Source: a virus
DNA: 28,245 bases
Strand: one strand, 5' to 3'
IMG/VR virus record: IMGVR_UViG_3300022916_000911
Span: 1 to 28,245 of that record
In this document: in pieces, positions 6,769 to 14,838 of the stretch
Layout of the letters: each line of letters begins with the position of its first letter
Numbering within the stretch: the first letter of the stretch is position 1
Position numbers and translations under genes: made by a program
The notes under the pieces: generated by a model
The model's database searches: none
Told to the model about the DNA's origin: nothing
The model's input: the letters and a program-made list of their open reading frames with translations, nothing else

Positions 6769-7321
6769 AAATAGATCCCAATCCTTAGAGGCGGTAACAA
6801 AACTGTTGGAGTATATTGGTGAGGATCCCAATCGGGAGGGTTTGTTGGAAACCCCCGAAAGGGTAATTAAGGCCTACGACTTTTTGTTTTCCGGATATAA
6901 ACATAAAGTTGAGGACGTTATAAAGACCTTTGATTCTGATGGTTATAATCAAATGGTTTTACTTAAGGATATAGAAATGTATTCCTTTTGTGAACATCAC
7001 ATGCTTCCTTTTTTTGGTAAAGTTCATGTGGCTTATATACCAAACAATAGGGTTATCGGAATATCAAAGTTAGCCAGAGTGGTTGAAATTTTTAGTAAAC
7101 GTCTTCAGATACAGGAGAGACTGGGTGAGCAGGTTACTGAGTCTTTGATGACTCATTTACAACCCAAAGGTGCCGCCTGTATAATTGAGGCGAGCCATTT
7201 ATGTATGAGAATGCGTGGGGTAGAAAAACAAAATTCTGTTATGGTCACCTCCAGTTTGAAAGGTATATTTATGACGGATAACGCCGCTCGGGATGAACTG
7301 TTAAAGTTGATAGAATTGTAG
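6761..7321 (+). CDS. folE: GTP cyclohydrolase I FolE
   Basis: FolE converts GTP to dihydroneopterin triphosphate, the entry step shared by folate and preQ0 synthesis; here it most likely feeds QueD. The 186 residues match the family length. Zinc ligands Cys77 and His80 (FCEHHMLPFFGK) and Cys148 (ASHLCMRMRG) are visible. The GISKLARVVEIF, RLQ-Q-RL and AACIIEASH motifs are intact. ATG 6761 is chosen because GGAGG lies six bases upstream and the longer frame would only read through queC. The start overlaps the queC stop by 8 bases, indicating coupled translation. Confidence 0.95.
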   Translation: MDENRSQSLEAVTKLLEYIGEDPNREGLLETPERVIKAYDFLFSGYKHKVEDVIKTFDSDGYNQMVLLKDIEMYSFCEHHMLPFFGKVHVAYIPNNRVIGISKLARVVEIFSKRLQIQERLGEQVTESLMTHLQPKGAACIIEASHLCMRMRGVEKQNSVMVTSSLKGIFMTDNAARDELLKLIEL

Positions 7322-7331
7322 GGGGTTTTGT

Positions 7332-8048
7332 ATGAGAGTAATGGCGGTTTCTCCAATTAATAAGAGATCCGGTAAGGTTGAACTTAGTCGGTATTGTAAA
7401 CTAGCGGAGCAAAGTAAGTGTGACATTATTGTATTTCCGAGTTCCTTTTTGCCTTATTATAAAAATTCTACGGCTTTTTATGAGCAGCAGAATATTGAAA
7501 CCTTACCGGGTAAGGTACCGGATAATCTTATGGTAATTGTTGGGGTAAATGAGAAAGCCGGTGAAAAACTCTATAAAACCACGGTATCCTTTACTTCTAC
7601 TGGAATTAAACATATACACCGAAAAATGAATCTGGAACAACATTATATTGATAAGGGGTTTAGTTCCGGTAGTGGTGAGGATTTTCAGTTTTACTACGAT
7701 ACCTTGGGTATTAAAATAAATCCATTAGAATGTTTTGAGACCCTTTTCTCAGAGAATTGGAAAGGGGCGGATTTGGTAACTGGAAGTGTTGGCTTTGGTA
7801 TGTTGGCTAAAACGGATAATTATGATTGTGATTATTTTGATCAATGGTTAAATGTAATTAAGACTCATTGTTTATTACATAATTGTTATGCCGTTCTTTC
7901 CTGTAATGCCCAGTATAGGGATATTATGACGGTGGCAGTAAATAAATCCGGAGAGGTAGTAGCCATGGCTAGAGATCATGGTTATTTTGTGGTGGATTTG
8001 GATAAGGATGATTTTCAAAGACACAAGACCCCGTATTTACAACAATAA
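7332..8048 (+). CDS. nitrilase / carbon-nitrogen hydrolase-fold protein, atypical active site
   Basis: A 238-residue protein that follows the nitrilase-superfamily fold: MRVMAVSPINKR at the start, CDIIVFPSSF, VIVGVNEK, the lysine motif HRKMNL (Lys98), the cysteine motif ECFETLF (Cys134), and the GEVVA/GYFVVDLD ending. Catalytic Lys and Cys are present. The first glutamate, normally in a PE motif, seems replaced by Ser37 (FPSSF), and the second acidic residue after the lysine looks like Asp107. Substrates of this superfamily are nitriles and amides. It lies between folE and the dpdA-like gene, so the cyano group of preQ0 is an attractive substrate, but this is inference; it may also be a non-hydrolytic binding protein. 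The start follows AGGGGGT. Confidence 0.7.
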   Translation: MRVMAVSPINKRSGKVELSRYCKLAEQSKCDIIVFPSSFLPYYKNSTAFYEQQNIETLPGKVPDNLMVIVGVNEKAGEKLYKTTVSFTSTGIKHIHRKMNLEQHYIDKGFSSGSGEDFQFYYDTLGIKINPLECFETLFSENWKGADLVTGSVGFGMLAKTDNYDCDYFDQWLNVIKTHCLLHNCYAVLSCNAQYRDIMTVAVNKSGEVVAMARDHGYFVVDLDKDDFQRHKTPYLQQ

Positions 8049-8058
8049 GGAAAATGAT

Positions 8059-9033
8059 ATGAAGAAAAAGGTAAGTTTATTTTTGGATTCCGGAGCTTTT
8101 TCGGCATGGTCTAAGAATATAGAAATTAATTTACAGGATTATATAGATTACATAAAGAAGGTTGAGCATATTGTTGAGGTATATGCCACATTAGATGTAA
8201 TTGGAAATCCTGAAAAAACTTATGAAAATCAACTTGAAATGGAAAGACAGGGTTTGAATCCTATTATCACACTTCATAAAGGTGAGGATATGAAGTGGTT
8301 GAAATTGTATTTAGATAGATATGACTATATTGCCTTGGGCGGTATTGCCGGTGGAGTTACAGCGGTTGATATAGAAACTCATTTGAATAAGTGTTGGGAA
8401 ATTATTTGTGATACTCCAGATAGAAAACCTCGCTGTAAGGTACACGGATTTGGTCTTACTTCTTTGAGACTTATAACCAGATACCCATGGTATAGTGTAG
8501 ATAGTACTTCATGGGTTATGACAAGCAGGTTTGGTTCAGTTTATGTTCCGAGAATGAAGAATGGAAAATATGTGTATGTTCCATTTACGGAGGATGGAAA
8601 ATATATACCTAATTTGTCAAGTTGGAAAGTTTGTGTGTCTGAAAGGTCACCTTCAAATAAAGAAGCGGATAAGCATATTACATCCTTTACTGAGATGGAA
8701 AGGAGGATGATTTTAAAGTATTTGGATTACAAGGGTTTTAAGTTAGGTAAGTCAGAATTTAAGGAAGTAGGTAAGGGATATGAACTTAAAGAGGGTGAAT
8801 CCTGGTTTGGTAAGGAAGAATTAAATACGAAGGAGAATATACAAGGTAATGAATGGAAGGGTAAAAAGAGTAGGACTGTTGAAATTATAATTGAACCAGG
8901 GTTGTGCAATGATTATAAACTCCGGGATGAATTGAATATTATTTACTTTAGTGATCTACAAGAGGCTTTTCCGGAGGAACCTTGGAGTTGGACATCACAG
9001 GCTACTCCGAGAATGTCCATGGGGTTAAAGTGA
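8059..9033 (+). CDS. dpdA: DpdA-like 7-deazaguanine DNA transglycosylase (TGT-fold)
   Basis: A 324-residue TGT-like TIM-barrel protein. Asp10 lies in FLDSGAFSAW, the signature of phage DpdA proteins. YATLDVIGNPEKTYENQ, YIALGGIAGG, KVHGFGLTS and YPWYSVDSTSW (Asp148, the likely nucleophile) follow in the family's order. DpdA enzymes swap guanine in DNA for a preQ0-derived base. The C-terminal 110 residues are more variable. Its location after queD-queE-queC-folE supports the DNA-modification role. ATG 8059 is chosen because AAGGA lies 7-8 bases upstream, and the 27 residues gained from the upstream start overlap the nitrilase-like gene. The stop overlaps the next ATG (tgATGa). Confidence 0.87.
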   Translation: MKKKVSLFLDSGAFSAWSKNIEINLQDYIDYIKKVEHIVEVYATLDVIGNPEKTYENQLEMERQGLNPIITLHKGEDMKWLKLYLDRYDYIALGGIAGGVTAVDIETHLNKCWEIICDTPDRKPRCKVHGFGLTSLRLITRYPWYSVDSTSWVMTSRFGSVYVPRMKNGKYVYVPFTEDGKYIPNLSSWKVCVSERSPSNKEADKHITSFTEMERRMILKYLDYKGFKLGKSEFKEVGKGYELKEGESWFGKEELNTKENIQGNEWKGKKSRTVEIIIEPGLCNDYKLRDELNIIYFSDLQEAFPEEPWSWTSQATPRMSMGLK

Positions 9034-9209
9034 TGAAGATATTTTTAGCTACATGGACTGAGGATAATCAAGGGGAGACCTTGTCAAAAGTGGATTACAA
9101 AAATAGACTTATGTCATACTTTTTTCTAAGGGATGTAAAGGATGATGATTTTGTTTTGGAGTATGTTTTTAGAGGCAAGGTAAGGAGAAAAAATGAAAAT
9201 AAAGACTGA
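9033..9209 (+). CDS. short MKIFLA...NRLMSYFF protein downstream of dpdA
   Basis: A 58-residue protein starting MKIFLATW and containing KNRLMSYFFLRD at residues 23-34. The same pattern (MKIYFAG...NRLxSxYY) starts the small proteins at 10208 and 10347 and the polymerase at 10471. The ATG overlaps the dpdA stop in tgATGa, so it is translationally coupled to dpdA; the 3' end overlaps the clamp start at 9193. I recall similar leader sequences at the N-terminus of some longer phage TGT-like proteins, so it may be a detached domain acting with DpdA, but this needs a profile search. Confidence 0.65.
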   Translation: MKIFLATWTEDNQGETLSKVDYKNRLMSYFFLRDVKDDDFVLEYVFRGKVRRKNENKD

Positions 9210-10206
9210 TCTTCTTAAAGAAATTCTTTTGAAGGTAAAGCCAGGTCTGGCCTCAAAAGGTATAGTGGAACAAGCCACCCATTTTATATTTACTGGAGAG
9301 GAAGTTTTAACATATAACGATAGAATATCTATTAGTTATCCATTAAAAACTGATTTTGGGGATTGTTCCGTACCGGCTGAGGTTTTGTATAATATTGTTA
9401 AGGATTTGAAGGGTAAGGAAACAGAAATAGTATTGGAAAAGGATCAATTGTTATTAAAAAGTGGGAAAACCAAGGTCGGTATTAATGTATCAATGGATGA
9501 CAGCATTATGTCATTAGTGGATGCAATGAGTTTACCGGATGATGATTCCTGGAATCCATTGACTCAGGAATTTATTGATGGTTTAAAACTTTGTATATTT
9601 TCTGCATCCACTGATGTTTCAGTGCAGTATTTAACATGTATTAGTGTTGAGGGGAACCGTTTAGTATCAGGTGATGAATTAAGGATTAGTGAATTTGTTA
9701 TGAAAAATAAACTTCCTGACAAATTCTTGATTCCGGCAAAGGCCGCAATAGAATTGGTTAAGTTTGATATTATTGAATACGGTATAAAGTTACCCTGGAT
9801 ATTCTTTGGTACCGATGATGGTATTCTTTTTTCTTCTAAAACTGTTGAAAGTGATTATCCGGATGTGTCAGAATTTTTTGATGTTGATGGTCCCAGTGTA
9901 GTTATACCGGATGGTCTTAACGATAGTGTTAGAGTAGTTTCCCCAATGTCAGATGGAGAGTTTGATGTTGATAAGCAGGTTGAAATTAGTATTGAAAAGG
10001 GGATTGTTAAATGTAGGTCCGAAGGGATGTCTGGTTGGGCGGAAGATGCATTTGATTTAGGTCAGGATGTATCTGGTATTAGATTTAGGGTAAATCCAAT
10101 ATTCTTTTTACAGGTATTGGATAAAGAGACCACCATGATTCATGGTACAGGAAGAATTGTATTGTCTTCTGGTCAGTTTAGACACGTAGTATCATTATTT
10201 GATTGA
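9193..10206 (+). CDS. DNA polymerase sliding clamp (DnaN-like)
   Basis: A 337-residue protein with the beta-clamp pattern: alternating short strands and helices, three repeats of about 110 residues, and a C-terminal RFRVNPIFFLQVLDK ... GQFRHVVSLF segment that matches the last DnaN domain, which ends with the clamp strand used for partner binding. It would encircle DNA and tether the phage polymerase. Sequence similarity is remote, so the call rests on fold pattern, length and position just before the polymerase and clamp loader. The start AAGGAGAAAAAATG overlaps the previous gene by 17 bases. Confidence 0.75.
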   Translation: MKIKTDLLKEILLKVKPGLASKGIVEQATHFIFTGEEVLTYNDRISISYPLKTDFGDCSVPAEVLYNIVKDLKGKETEIVLEKDQLLLKSGKTKVGINVSMDDSIMSLVDAMSLPDDDSWNPLTQEFIDGLKLCIFSASTDVSVQYLTCISVEGNRLVSGDELRISEFVMKNKLPDKFLIPAKAAIELVKFDIIEYGIKLPWIFFGTDDGILFSSKTVESDYPDVSEFFDVDGPSVVIPDGLNDSVRVVSPMSDGEFDVDKQVEISIEKGIVKCRSEGMSGWAEDAFDLGQDVSGIRFRVNPIFFLQVLDKETTMIHGTGRIVLSSGQFRHVVSLFD

Positions 10207-10207
10207 T

Positions 10208-10402
10208 ATGAAAATTTATTTTGCAGGAGTTCCAGGTGGTAGTCTCAGGGAAAGGGAGAAGGAACTTTTCAAGTTGGGAATTAATAGGTTATGTTCCTTT
10301 TACTATTTGGATCAGACGGAAATCACCATTGAGGAGTTTATAAAGAATGATAATTTACTTCGCCGGAAACGGGGGAATTCAAAGGGAAAGATTGTTGATT
10401 AA
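10208..10402 (+). CDS. short MKIYFAG...NRLCSFYY protein (paralogue)
   Basis: A 64-residue protein starting MKIYFAGVPGG with INRLCSFYYLDQTE at residues 27-40. It belongs to the same short family as the proteins at 9033 and 10347. There is no clear Shine-Dalgarno; the ATG lies two bases after the clamp stop TGA, so reinitiation is likely. Its basic C-terminal tail (RRKRGNSKGK) is encoded in the 56-base overlap with the next paralogue, suggesting the tail arose when a longer gene was truncated by tandem duplication. Confidence 0.6.
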   Translation: MKIYFAGVPGGSLREREKELFKLGINRLCSFYYLDQTEITIEEFIKNDNLLRRKRGNSKGKIVD

Positions 10403-10532
10403 GCATAATACAAATCGTCTAGTTTCCTATTTTTATCCTAACCAATTAATACAACTCATGGAGGAGCGAAATGAAGATATATCTTGCCTCAGTGGGACAT
10501 CAACAAGCTCTGGCAAGGATGATGAAATGTAA
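10347..10532 (+). CDS. short MIIYFAG...NRLVSYFY protein (paralogue)
   Basis: A 61-residue protein starting MIIYFAGNGG with TNRLVSYFYPNQL at residues 22-34. It overlaps the previous paralogue by 56 bases in another frame and overlaps the polymerase start by 62 bases, so its last 20 residues (Ser/Thr-rich) may carry no function. GAGGAG lies 10 bases before the ATG. This is the third copy of the short family, followed by a fourth at the polymerase N-terminus. Confidence 0.55.
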   Translation: MIIYFAGNGGIQRERLLIKHNTNRLVSYFYPNQLIQLMEERNEDISCLSGTSTSSGKDDEM

Positions 10533-13209
10533 GAAGGATGTTAATATATTATTTTCATATTATGATTTAAGTGGTCAATCTGGAATTCCATTTAGAAAAG
10601 ATTTATTTGAGGAGATGGTGATGAAAGGATTTTTTTCAAAACAAGAAGTGAGACCATCTGCAACAAAAAAGGGTAATGTAAATCCTTGCGAGGTCTGTAA
10701 ACTTTATAAGAAGGTTGAATCACCGAGAATGGAAATTACTGGGGATGGAGAAAAAGGTATTCTAATAATAGGAGGGTCTCCAGGTAAAACTGATGACGAA
10801 AAATGGAAGGAGTCCGGTTATGATAAACCAACTCAATTTATTGGTAAGTCTGGATCCATTCTCCGAACCTCACTTAGAAAAAATGGTATTTATTTAGATA
10901 AGGATTGTTGGAAAATAAATTCAATTAGATGTAGAAAGCCGGAAAACAAAAAAATTACAAAGAGGGAGTTAAAACTTTGTAGGGATCATTATTTGGATTT
11001 TATAAAGGAGAATAAACCAAAGTTTATATTACTTTTGGGTGATGTAGCAGTTGAATCCTTTTTTATGGGAAGATTTTCTGGTCTTGCCATTAGTAGGTGG
11101 AGGGGTTTATGTGTACCGGATAAGGAAACAAATGCATGGGTTATTCCTTTGTTTCATCCTTCATACATTTTAAAAAATGGTAATGATGTAGGGCTTAAGT
11201 CTTTGTTTGAAAGGGATTTGAAAAGGGCAATTGAACATACAAAACAGTTGTCGCATCCTGAATTTGAGGATTTTGAAAGTCAAGTTGAATTGGCAACTAA
11301 TTTTGACAGGGCAAAGCAGTTATTAAGAAATACACTTGAATTTGCAAGTGAGGTGGCATTTGATTATGAGACATCCGGATTAAAACCATATTGGGAAGGT
11401 CATGTAATTTGGACTTTGGGTATTTGTAATGATATTGGTGATTGTTTTGCCCTACCTTTTGAATATAAGAATTGGTCTGATGATGAGTTGACTGAGCTTG
11501 AAGATATTTGGATTGCCATTCTTGAAAATTCCAGAATAAAGAAAATTGCTCATAACTTAAAATTTGAGGAGGCATGGAGTAGGGTAATATATGATGCCAA
11601 GGTTAAAAATTGGCATTGGTGTTCTATGAATGTTGCCCATCTTTTAGATTGCAGAACCAGGTTTACCGGTTTAAAATTTCAGGCATATATAAATTTTGGT
11701 GTAGGGGAATATGATAAAGACGTAAAGAAATATATGGCCCCAAGGCCTGGTCAAAAGTTAAATCGTCTGGATAAAGTACCAATAAAGAAACTTTTACTTT
11801 ATAATGGTATGGACGCAATACTTACTTATAGATTATATTTGCGTCAGAAGGATTATTTAAAAACCAAGGCCGGTATTCGAAAGGCAAAGGATTTTTGTTT
11901 AAAAGGTCTTTTGGCTTTAGCCGATGTTCAGGATACTGGTATTAATATGGATGAGAAGTATTACAAGGAAAAGACTATAGAGTTAAAGAAACGGATTTCA
12001 AAATTGAATGAAGAAATAAATAATAGTGTGGAGGCTAAATTATTTAAGAAAATTACTAAGCGGGAATTGAGTCTTAGATCAACTAAGGATTTGAAGGAAC
12101 TTTTGTTTGATATTCTTGAGCTTGAACCTACCAAGGTTACTGATAATGGTAATCCTTCAGTGGATAAAGAAGTTATGGCCAATATTGGTATTCCCTTCAC
12201 AGACAAACTTACAGAAATGAGAGTCTTGGATAAAATCCAAGGAACTTATCTTGCTCAGTTTATAAGGGAGATTGAGGATGATAAAATGCATCCTTTCTTT
12301 GATTTACATACGGCAAGAACCTACCGCAGTTCATCTTCTAACCCCAATTTCCAGAACATTCCAACTAGGAGTGAACTGGCCAAAAAAGTAACAAGATATG
12401 GTATTATTCCAAGTCCAGGATGTTTATTATGTGAAGTGGATTATGGGTCAATTGAAGTTAGGGTCGCCGCTTGTTTCACTAAGGATCCAGTATTGGTGGA
12501 TTATATTAATGATACTTCTACCTGTATGCATAGAGATCAGGCAAAATTACTTTTTAAAATGACAGATAAGGAGGTTACTACGGCAGTTGATGGGGCTTCT
12601 ACTAATTTAAGATTTTTTACAAAAAATCAATTTGTATTTCCAGAATTTTATGGTTCATGGTATAAGGCCTGTGCTCGTGGTTTATGGGATAATTGTTTTG
12701 GTTTTTCAATTGATGGTGTGGCTGTAAAAGACCATGTGGGTATGTCGTATGCCCAATTTGAAAATCATGTTAAAAAGGTTGAACAAAAATTTTGGAAGAG
12801 ATTTAAGGTTTTCAAAAAGTGGCAGGAATCTATGATTACTAGTTATAATAAGAAGGGTTATGTAGAAATGATGTTTGGTCACCGTCGTGGTGAATATCTT
12901 AATCATAACAAAATTATTAATACACCAATTCAGGGAACAGCTTTTCATTTACTTTTATGGAGTTTAATTCGGGTTAATGAAATACGTAAAAAGGAGGGAT
13001 GGAAGTCTAGAATTATTGGTCAGATTCATGATAGTATGTTATTAGATGTACATCCGGATGAAAAGGACCATGTTTTTTCTGTAATAAATAGGGTAATGTG
13101 TGAGGACGTTAGGGAGGAATATCCATGGATTATTGTTCCGTTTGAAGTGGATTTTGAAACATCACCAATAGATCGTCCGTGGTATGAAAAGGAGAAAGTA
13201 AAATTATGA
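10471..13209 (+). CDS. family A DNA polymerase with N-terminal family-4 UDG-like domain
   Basis: A 912-residue fusion. Residues 1-45 repeat the MKIYLAS...SYYDL module of the upstream small proteins. Residues about 70-260 resemble family-4 uracil-DNA glycosylase: Cys73-x2-Cys76, IIGGSPG, FIGKSGSIL, Cys154 and Cys170 (CX15C, the FeS spacing), and LFHPSYIL. The usual GEAPG glutamate is Gly. Residues about 290-480 form a 3'-5' exonuclease (Asp298/Glu300, AHNLKFE, YNGMD). The polymerase domain has motif A VDYGSIEVR (Asp657), motif B Arg714...Lys718...YG, and motif C QIHDS (Asp854). It is the replicative polymerase. GGAGGAG precedes the ATG. A UDG-like domain on SPO1-type phage polymerases has been described as far as I recall. 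Confidence 0.9.
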   Translation: MKIYLASVGHQQALARMMKCKKDVNILFSYYDLSGQSGIPFRKDLFEEMVMKGFFSKQEVRPSATKKGNVNPCEVCKLYKKVESPRMEITGDGEKGILIIGGSPGKTDDEKWKESGYDKPTQFIGKSGSILRTSLRKNGIYLDKDCWKINSIRCRKPENKKITKRELKLCRDHYLDFIKENKPKFILLLGDVAVESFFMGRFSGLAISRWRGLCVPDKETNAWVIPLFHPSYILKNGNDVGLKSLFERDLKRAIEHTKQLSHPEFEDFESQVELATNFDRAKQLLRNTLEFASEVAFDYETSGLKPYWEGHVIWTLGICNDIGDCFALPFEYKNWSDDELTELEDIWIAILENSRIKKIAHNLKFEEAWSRVIYDAKVKNWHWCSMNVAHLLDCRTRFTGLKFQAYINFGVGEYDKDVKKYMAPRPGQKLNRLDKVPIKKLLLYNGMDAILTYRLYLRQKDYLKTKAGIRKAKDFCLKGLLALADVQDTGINMDEKYYKEKTIELKKRISKLNEEINNSVEAKLFKKITKRELSLRSTKDLKELLFDILELEPTKVTDNGNPSVDKEVMANIGIPFTDKLTEMRVLDKIQGTYLAQFIREIEDDKMHPFFDLHTARTYRSSSSNPNFQNIPTRSELAKKVTRYGIIPSPGCLLCEVDYGSIEVRVAACFTKDPVLVDYINDTSTCMHRDQAKLLFKMTDKEVTTAVDGASTNLRFFTKNQFVFPEFYGSWYKACARGLWDNCFGFSIDGVAVKDHVGMSYAQFENHVKKVEQKFWKRFKVFKKWQESMITSYNKKGYVEMMFGHRRGEYLNHNKIINTPIQGTAFHLLLWSLIRVNEIRKKEGWKSRIIGQIHDSMLLDVHPDEKDHVFSVINRVMCEDVREEYPWIIVPFEVDFETSPIDRPWYEKEKVKL

Positions 13210-14132
13210 AAATAGATACTCCGTTACATCTTAAGTATCGACCGCAAAGTTTTGATGAAGTAATTGGTAATAAAGGGACTGTTGAATCTTTAAAATCAAT
13301 ATTGGCCAGAAAGAAGGGTAGACCACATTCTTTGTTATTTTCTGGTCCAGCAGGTTGTGGAAAGACCACCCTTGCCCGTATTATAAAGAATGAACTGGGA
13401 TGTTCAGATAGAGACTTTCATGAGTTAAATGCTGCAAATACAAGGGGGATCGATACCATTAGGGAAGTAGGAGTAAATTGTCAGTACTCTCCATCTATTG
13501 GTAGTTGTAAAATATACCTTTTGGATGAGGCCCATAAGTTGACTGTGGATGCCCAAAATGGTATGTTGAAACCTTTGGAGGATACACCATTACATGTTTA
13601 TTTTATCCTTTGTACAACAGAACCTGAAAAGTTAATTGAGGCAGTTCGTCAAAGGTGTACTAAGTTTAAGGTTGCTACTCAAAGAAGGGCGGATATTACA
13701 AAGTTACTTAATTTTGTTTTAGAGTCCGAAGGGGTGGAGGATTTTCCGGTTGAGGCTGTAAAGGAAATAGCAAAAGTGGCCGGTGGTTCTCCTAGAAATG
13801 CCTTAGTAATTTTAGATAGTGTTATAGATATAGAGGATCCACAAGTAGTAATGTCCTCAATTATAGATTTTGTTGTAAAACAAAGTTCAGTAAAAGATTT
13901 ATGTGAGGCATTATTGGCAAATAAGAAGTGGTCGGAAATATCAAAAATTCTTTCCACTATTGATAGTGAACCAGAGAACGTTAGATATGCGGTACTTGGT
14001 TGGATGAATACTGTTTTGTTGAAATCCGGTGATGTAAGGGCGGCTGAAATTATTGTCAATTTTATGGAACCAATGATGTATACTAAAAAAGCTGGTTTAA
14101 CTTATGCCTGTTTTGCCTGCACATCAAAATAA
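13206..14132 (+). CDS. clamp loader ATPase (DnaX / RFC-like)
   Basis: A 308-residue AAA+ protein that opens the sliding clamp. It starts with the clamp-loader box LKYRPQSFDEVIGN. Walker A is GPAGCGKTT (residues 47-55), Walker B IYLLDEAHKL near 106, sensor 1 CTTEPEKL near 140, and the arginine finger region is VRQRCTKFKV. The NGMLKPLEDTP segment matches DnaX (NALLKTLEEPP). Unlike bacterial DnaX it has no four-cysteine zinc module after Walker A. The gene overlaps the polymerase stop (ATTATGA), placing clamp, polymerase and loader in one transcript. Confidence 0.9.
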   Translation: MKIDTPLHLKYRPQSFDEVIGNKGTVESLKSILARKKGRPHSLLFSGPAGCGKTTLARIIKNELGCSDRDFHELNAANTRGIDTIREVGVNCQYSPSIGSCKIYLLDEAHKLTVDAQNGMLKPLEDTPLHVYFILCTTEPEKLIEAVRQRCTKFKVATQRRADITKLLNFVLESEGVEDFPVEAVKEIAKVAGGSPRNALVILDSVIDIEDPQVVMSSIIDFVVKQSSVKDLCEALLANKKWSEISKILSTIDSEPENVRYAVLGWMNTVLLKSGDVRAAEIIVNFMEPMMYTKKAGLTYACFACTSK

Positions 14133-14135
14133 TAC

Positions 14136-14176
14136 GGTAAAATTAATTCTGTTTGCTATATAATATATATGAACAG
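14136..14176 (+). promoter_or_regulatory. possible promoter upstream of the UvsY-like gene
   Basis: GGTAAAATTAATTC, then TGTTTGCTA and TATAAT (about 14160-14165), followed by GAACAGG. It resembles P1 and P2 (A-rich upstream box, TATAAT, AACAG just downstream) but the upstream box is shifted by a base and less similar. It ends in the AGGAGG ribosome site of the next gene. Confidence 0.45.
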
Positions 14177-14188
14177 GAGGTGTATATT

Positions 14189-14680
14189 GTGAGTGATAAA
14201 AGTGAGTACCAGTTAGATTTAGAAGTTAATAGAGATAGATTAGATGAGGAATGGGAGGATCAACCACAACTATATATGAAGTGGGCGGAAAGACTTGTTG
14301 AAGCCATTTATGAGAGGGACAGGGCAAAAGAGAAGCTGGATTTTGTAAAGGCCAATATAGATAGTAAGATTCGAGCAAATCCAAGAGACTTTGGTTTTGA
14401 TAAGAAACCAACTGAATCCGCAATACTAAATAAGATTATTGTTGATGATGAGTACCAGCAGGTGTTAGAAGTATATTTGAAGACCAAGAGAAGTGTTGGA
14501 ATTCTTCAGGGTGTGAAGGAAGCTATGGAGCATAAAAAGAAGGCAATAGAAGGGGAGGTCACTTTATGGGTGGGAGAATATTTTTCTGAACCAAGAGTAT
14601 CCGGAACGGTAAAAGAGAAATCCAGTAGGGAAGTAACAGAAAAAATTAGAAGGCGGTTGCTCCCAAAAAGGGAAAATTAA
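14189..14680 (+). CDS. UvsY-like recombination mediator (putative)
   Basis: A 163-residue, highly charged helical protein. The layout (N-terminal helix with QPQLYMKWAERLVEA, a central linker, then a TESAILNKIIVDDEYQQVLEVYLKTKRSVGILQGVKEAM block) resembles T4 UvsY and its relatives, which load the UvsX recombinase onto SSB-coated DNA. It sits three genes before UvsX, next to SSB, which supports the role. The start GTG 14189 is chosen because AGGAGGTG lies about 6 bases upstream; a longer frame from 14153 runs through the promoter. The similarity is judged by eye, so other helical phage proteins cannot be excluded. Confidence 0.5.
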   Translation: MSDKSEYQLDLEVNRDRLDEEWEDQPQLYMKWAERLVEAIYERDRAKEKLDFVKANIDSKIRANPRDFGFDKKPTESAILNKIIVDDEYQQVLEVYLKTKRSVGILQGVKEAMEHKKKAIEGEVTLWVGEYFSEPRVSGTVKEKSSREVTEKIRRRLLPKREN

Positions 14681-14838
14681 TGGAAATCTGGAACATTGTC
14701 TTATTGATTGTTATTTCATTACTTGCCTTGTATATGGTACCAAGAATTTTGTTTTCTGCAATCTTTAGATCCTATTTTGAACTAAAGAAATTTTTTAATA
14801 CTAATGAGGAGGATGAAAATGGCCAAAAAAGATCGTAA
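14680..14838 (+). CDS. small single-span membrane protein (putative)
   Basis: A 52-residue protein. Residues 4-20 (WNIVLLIVISLLALYMV) form a clear hydrophobic segment, followed by a basic then acidic tail. The ATG shares a base with the previous stop (TAATG), and the end overlaps the SSB start by 20 bases. It may anchor something at the membrane or be a small lysis-type or inhibitory peptide; no function can be assigned. Confidence 0.5.
   Translation: MEIWNIVLLIVISLLALYMVPRILFSAIFRSYFELKKFFNTNEEDENGQKRS

Noticed and set aside
10347-10532. Small paralogue as a pure overlap artefact
   Set aside because: Kept as a feature: it has the same MxIYFAG and NRLVSYFY motifs as three neighbours and a GAGGAG site, which chance overlap would not produce.
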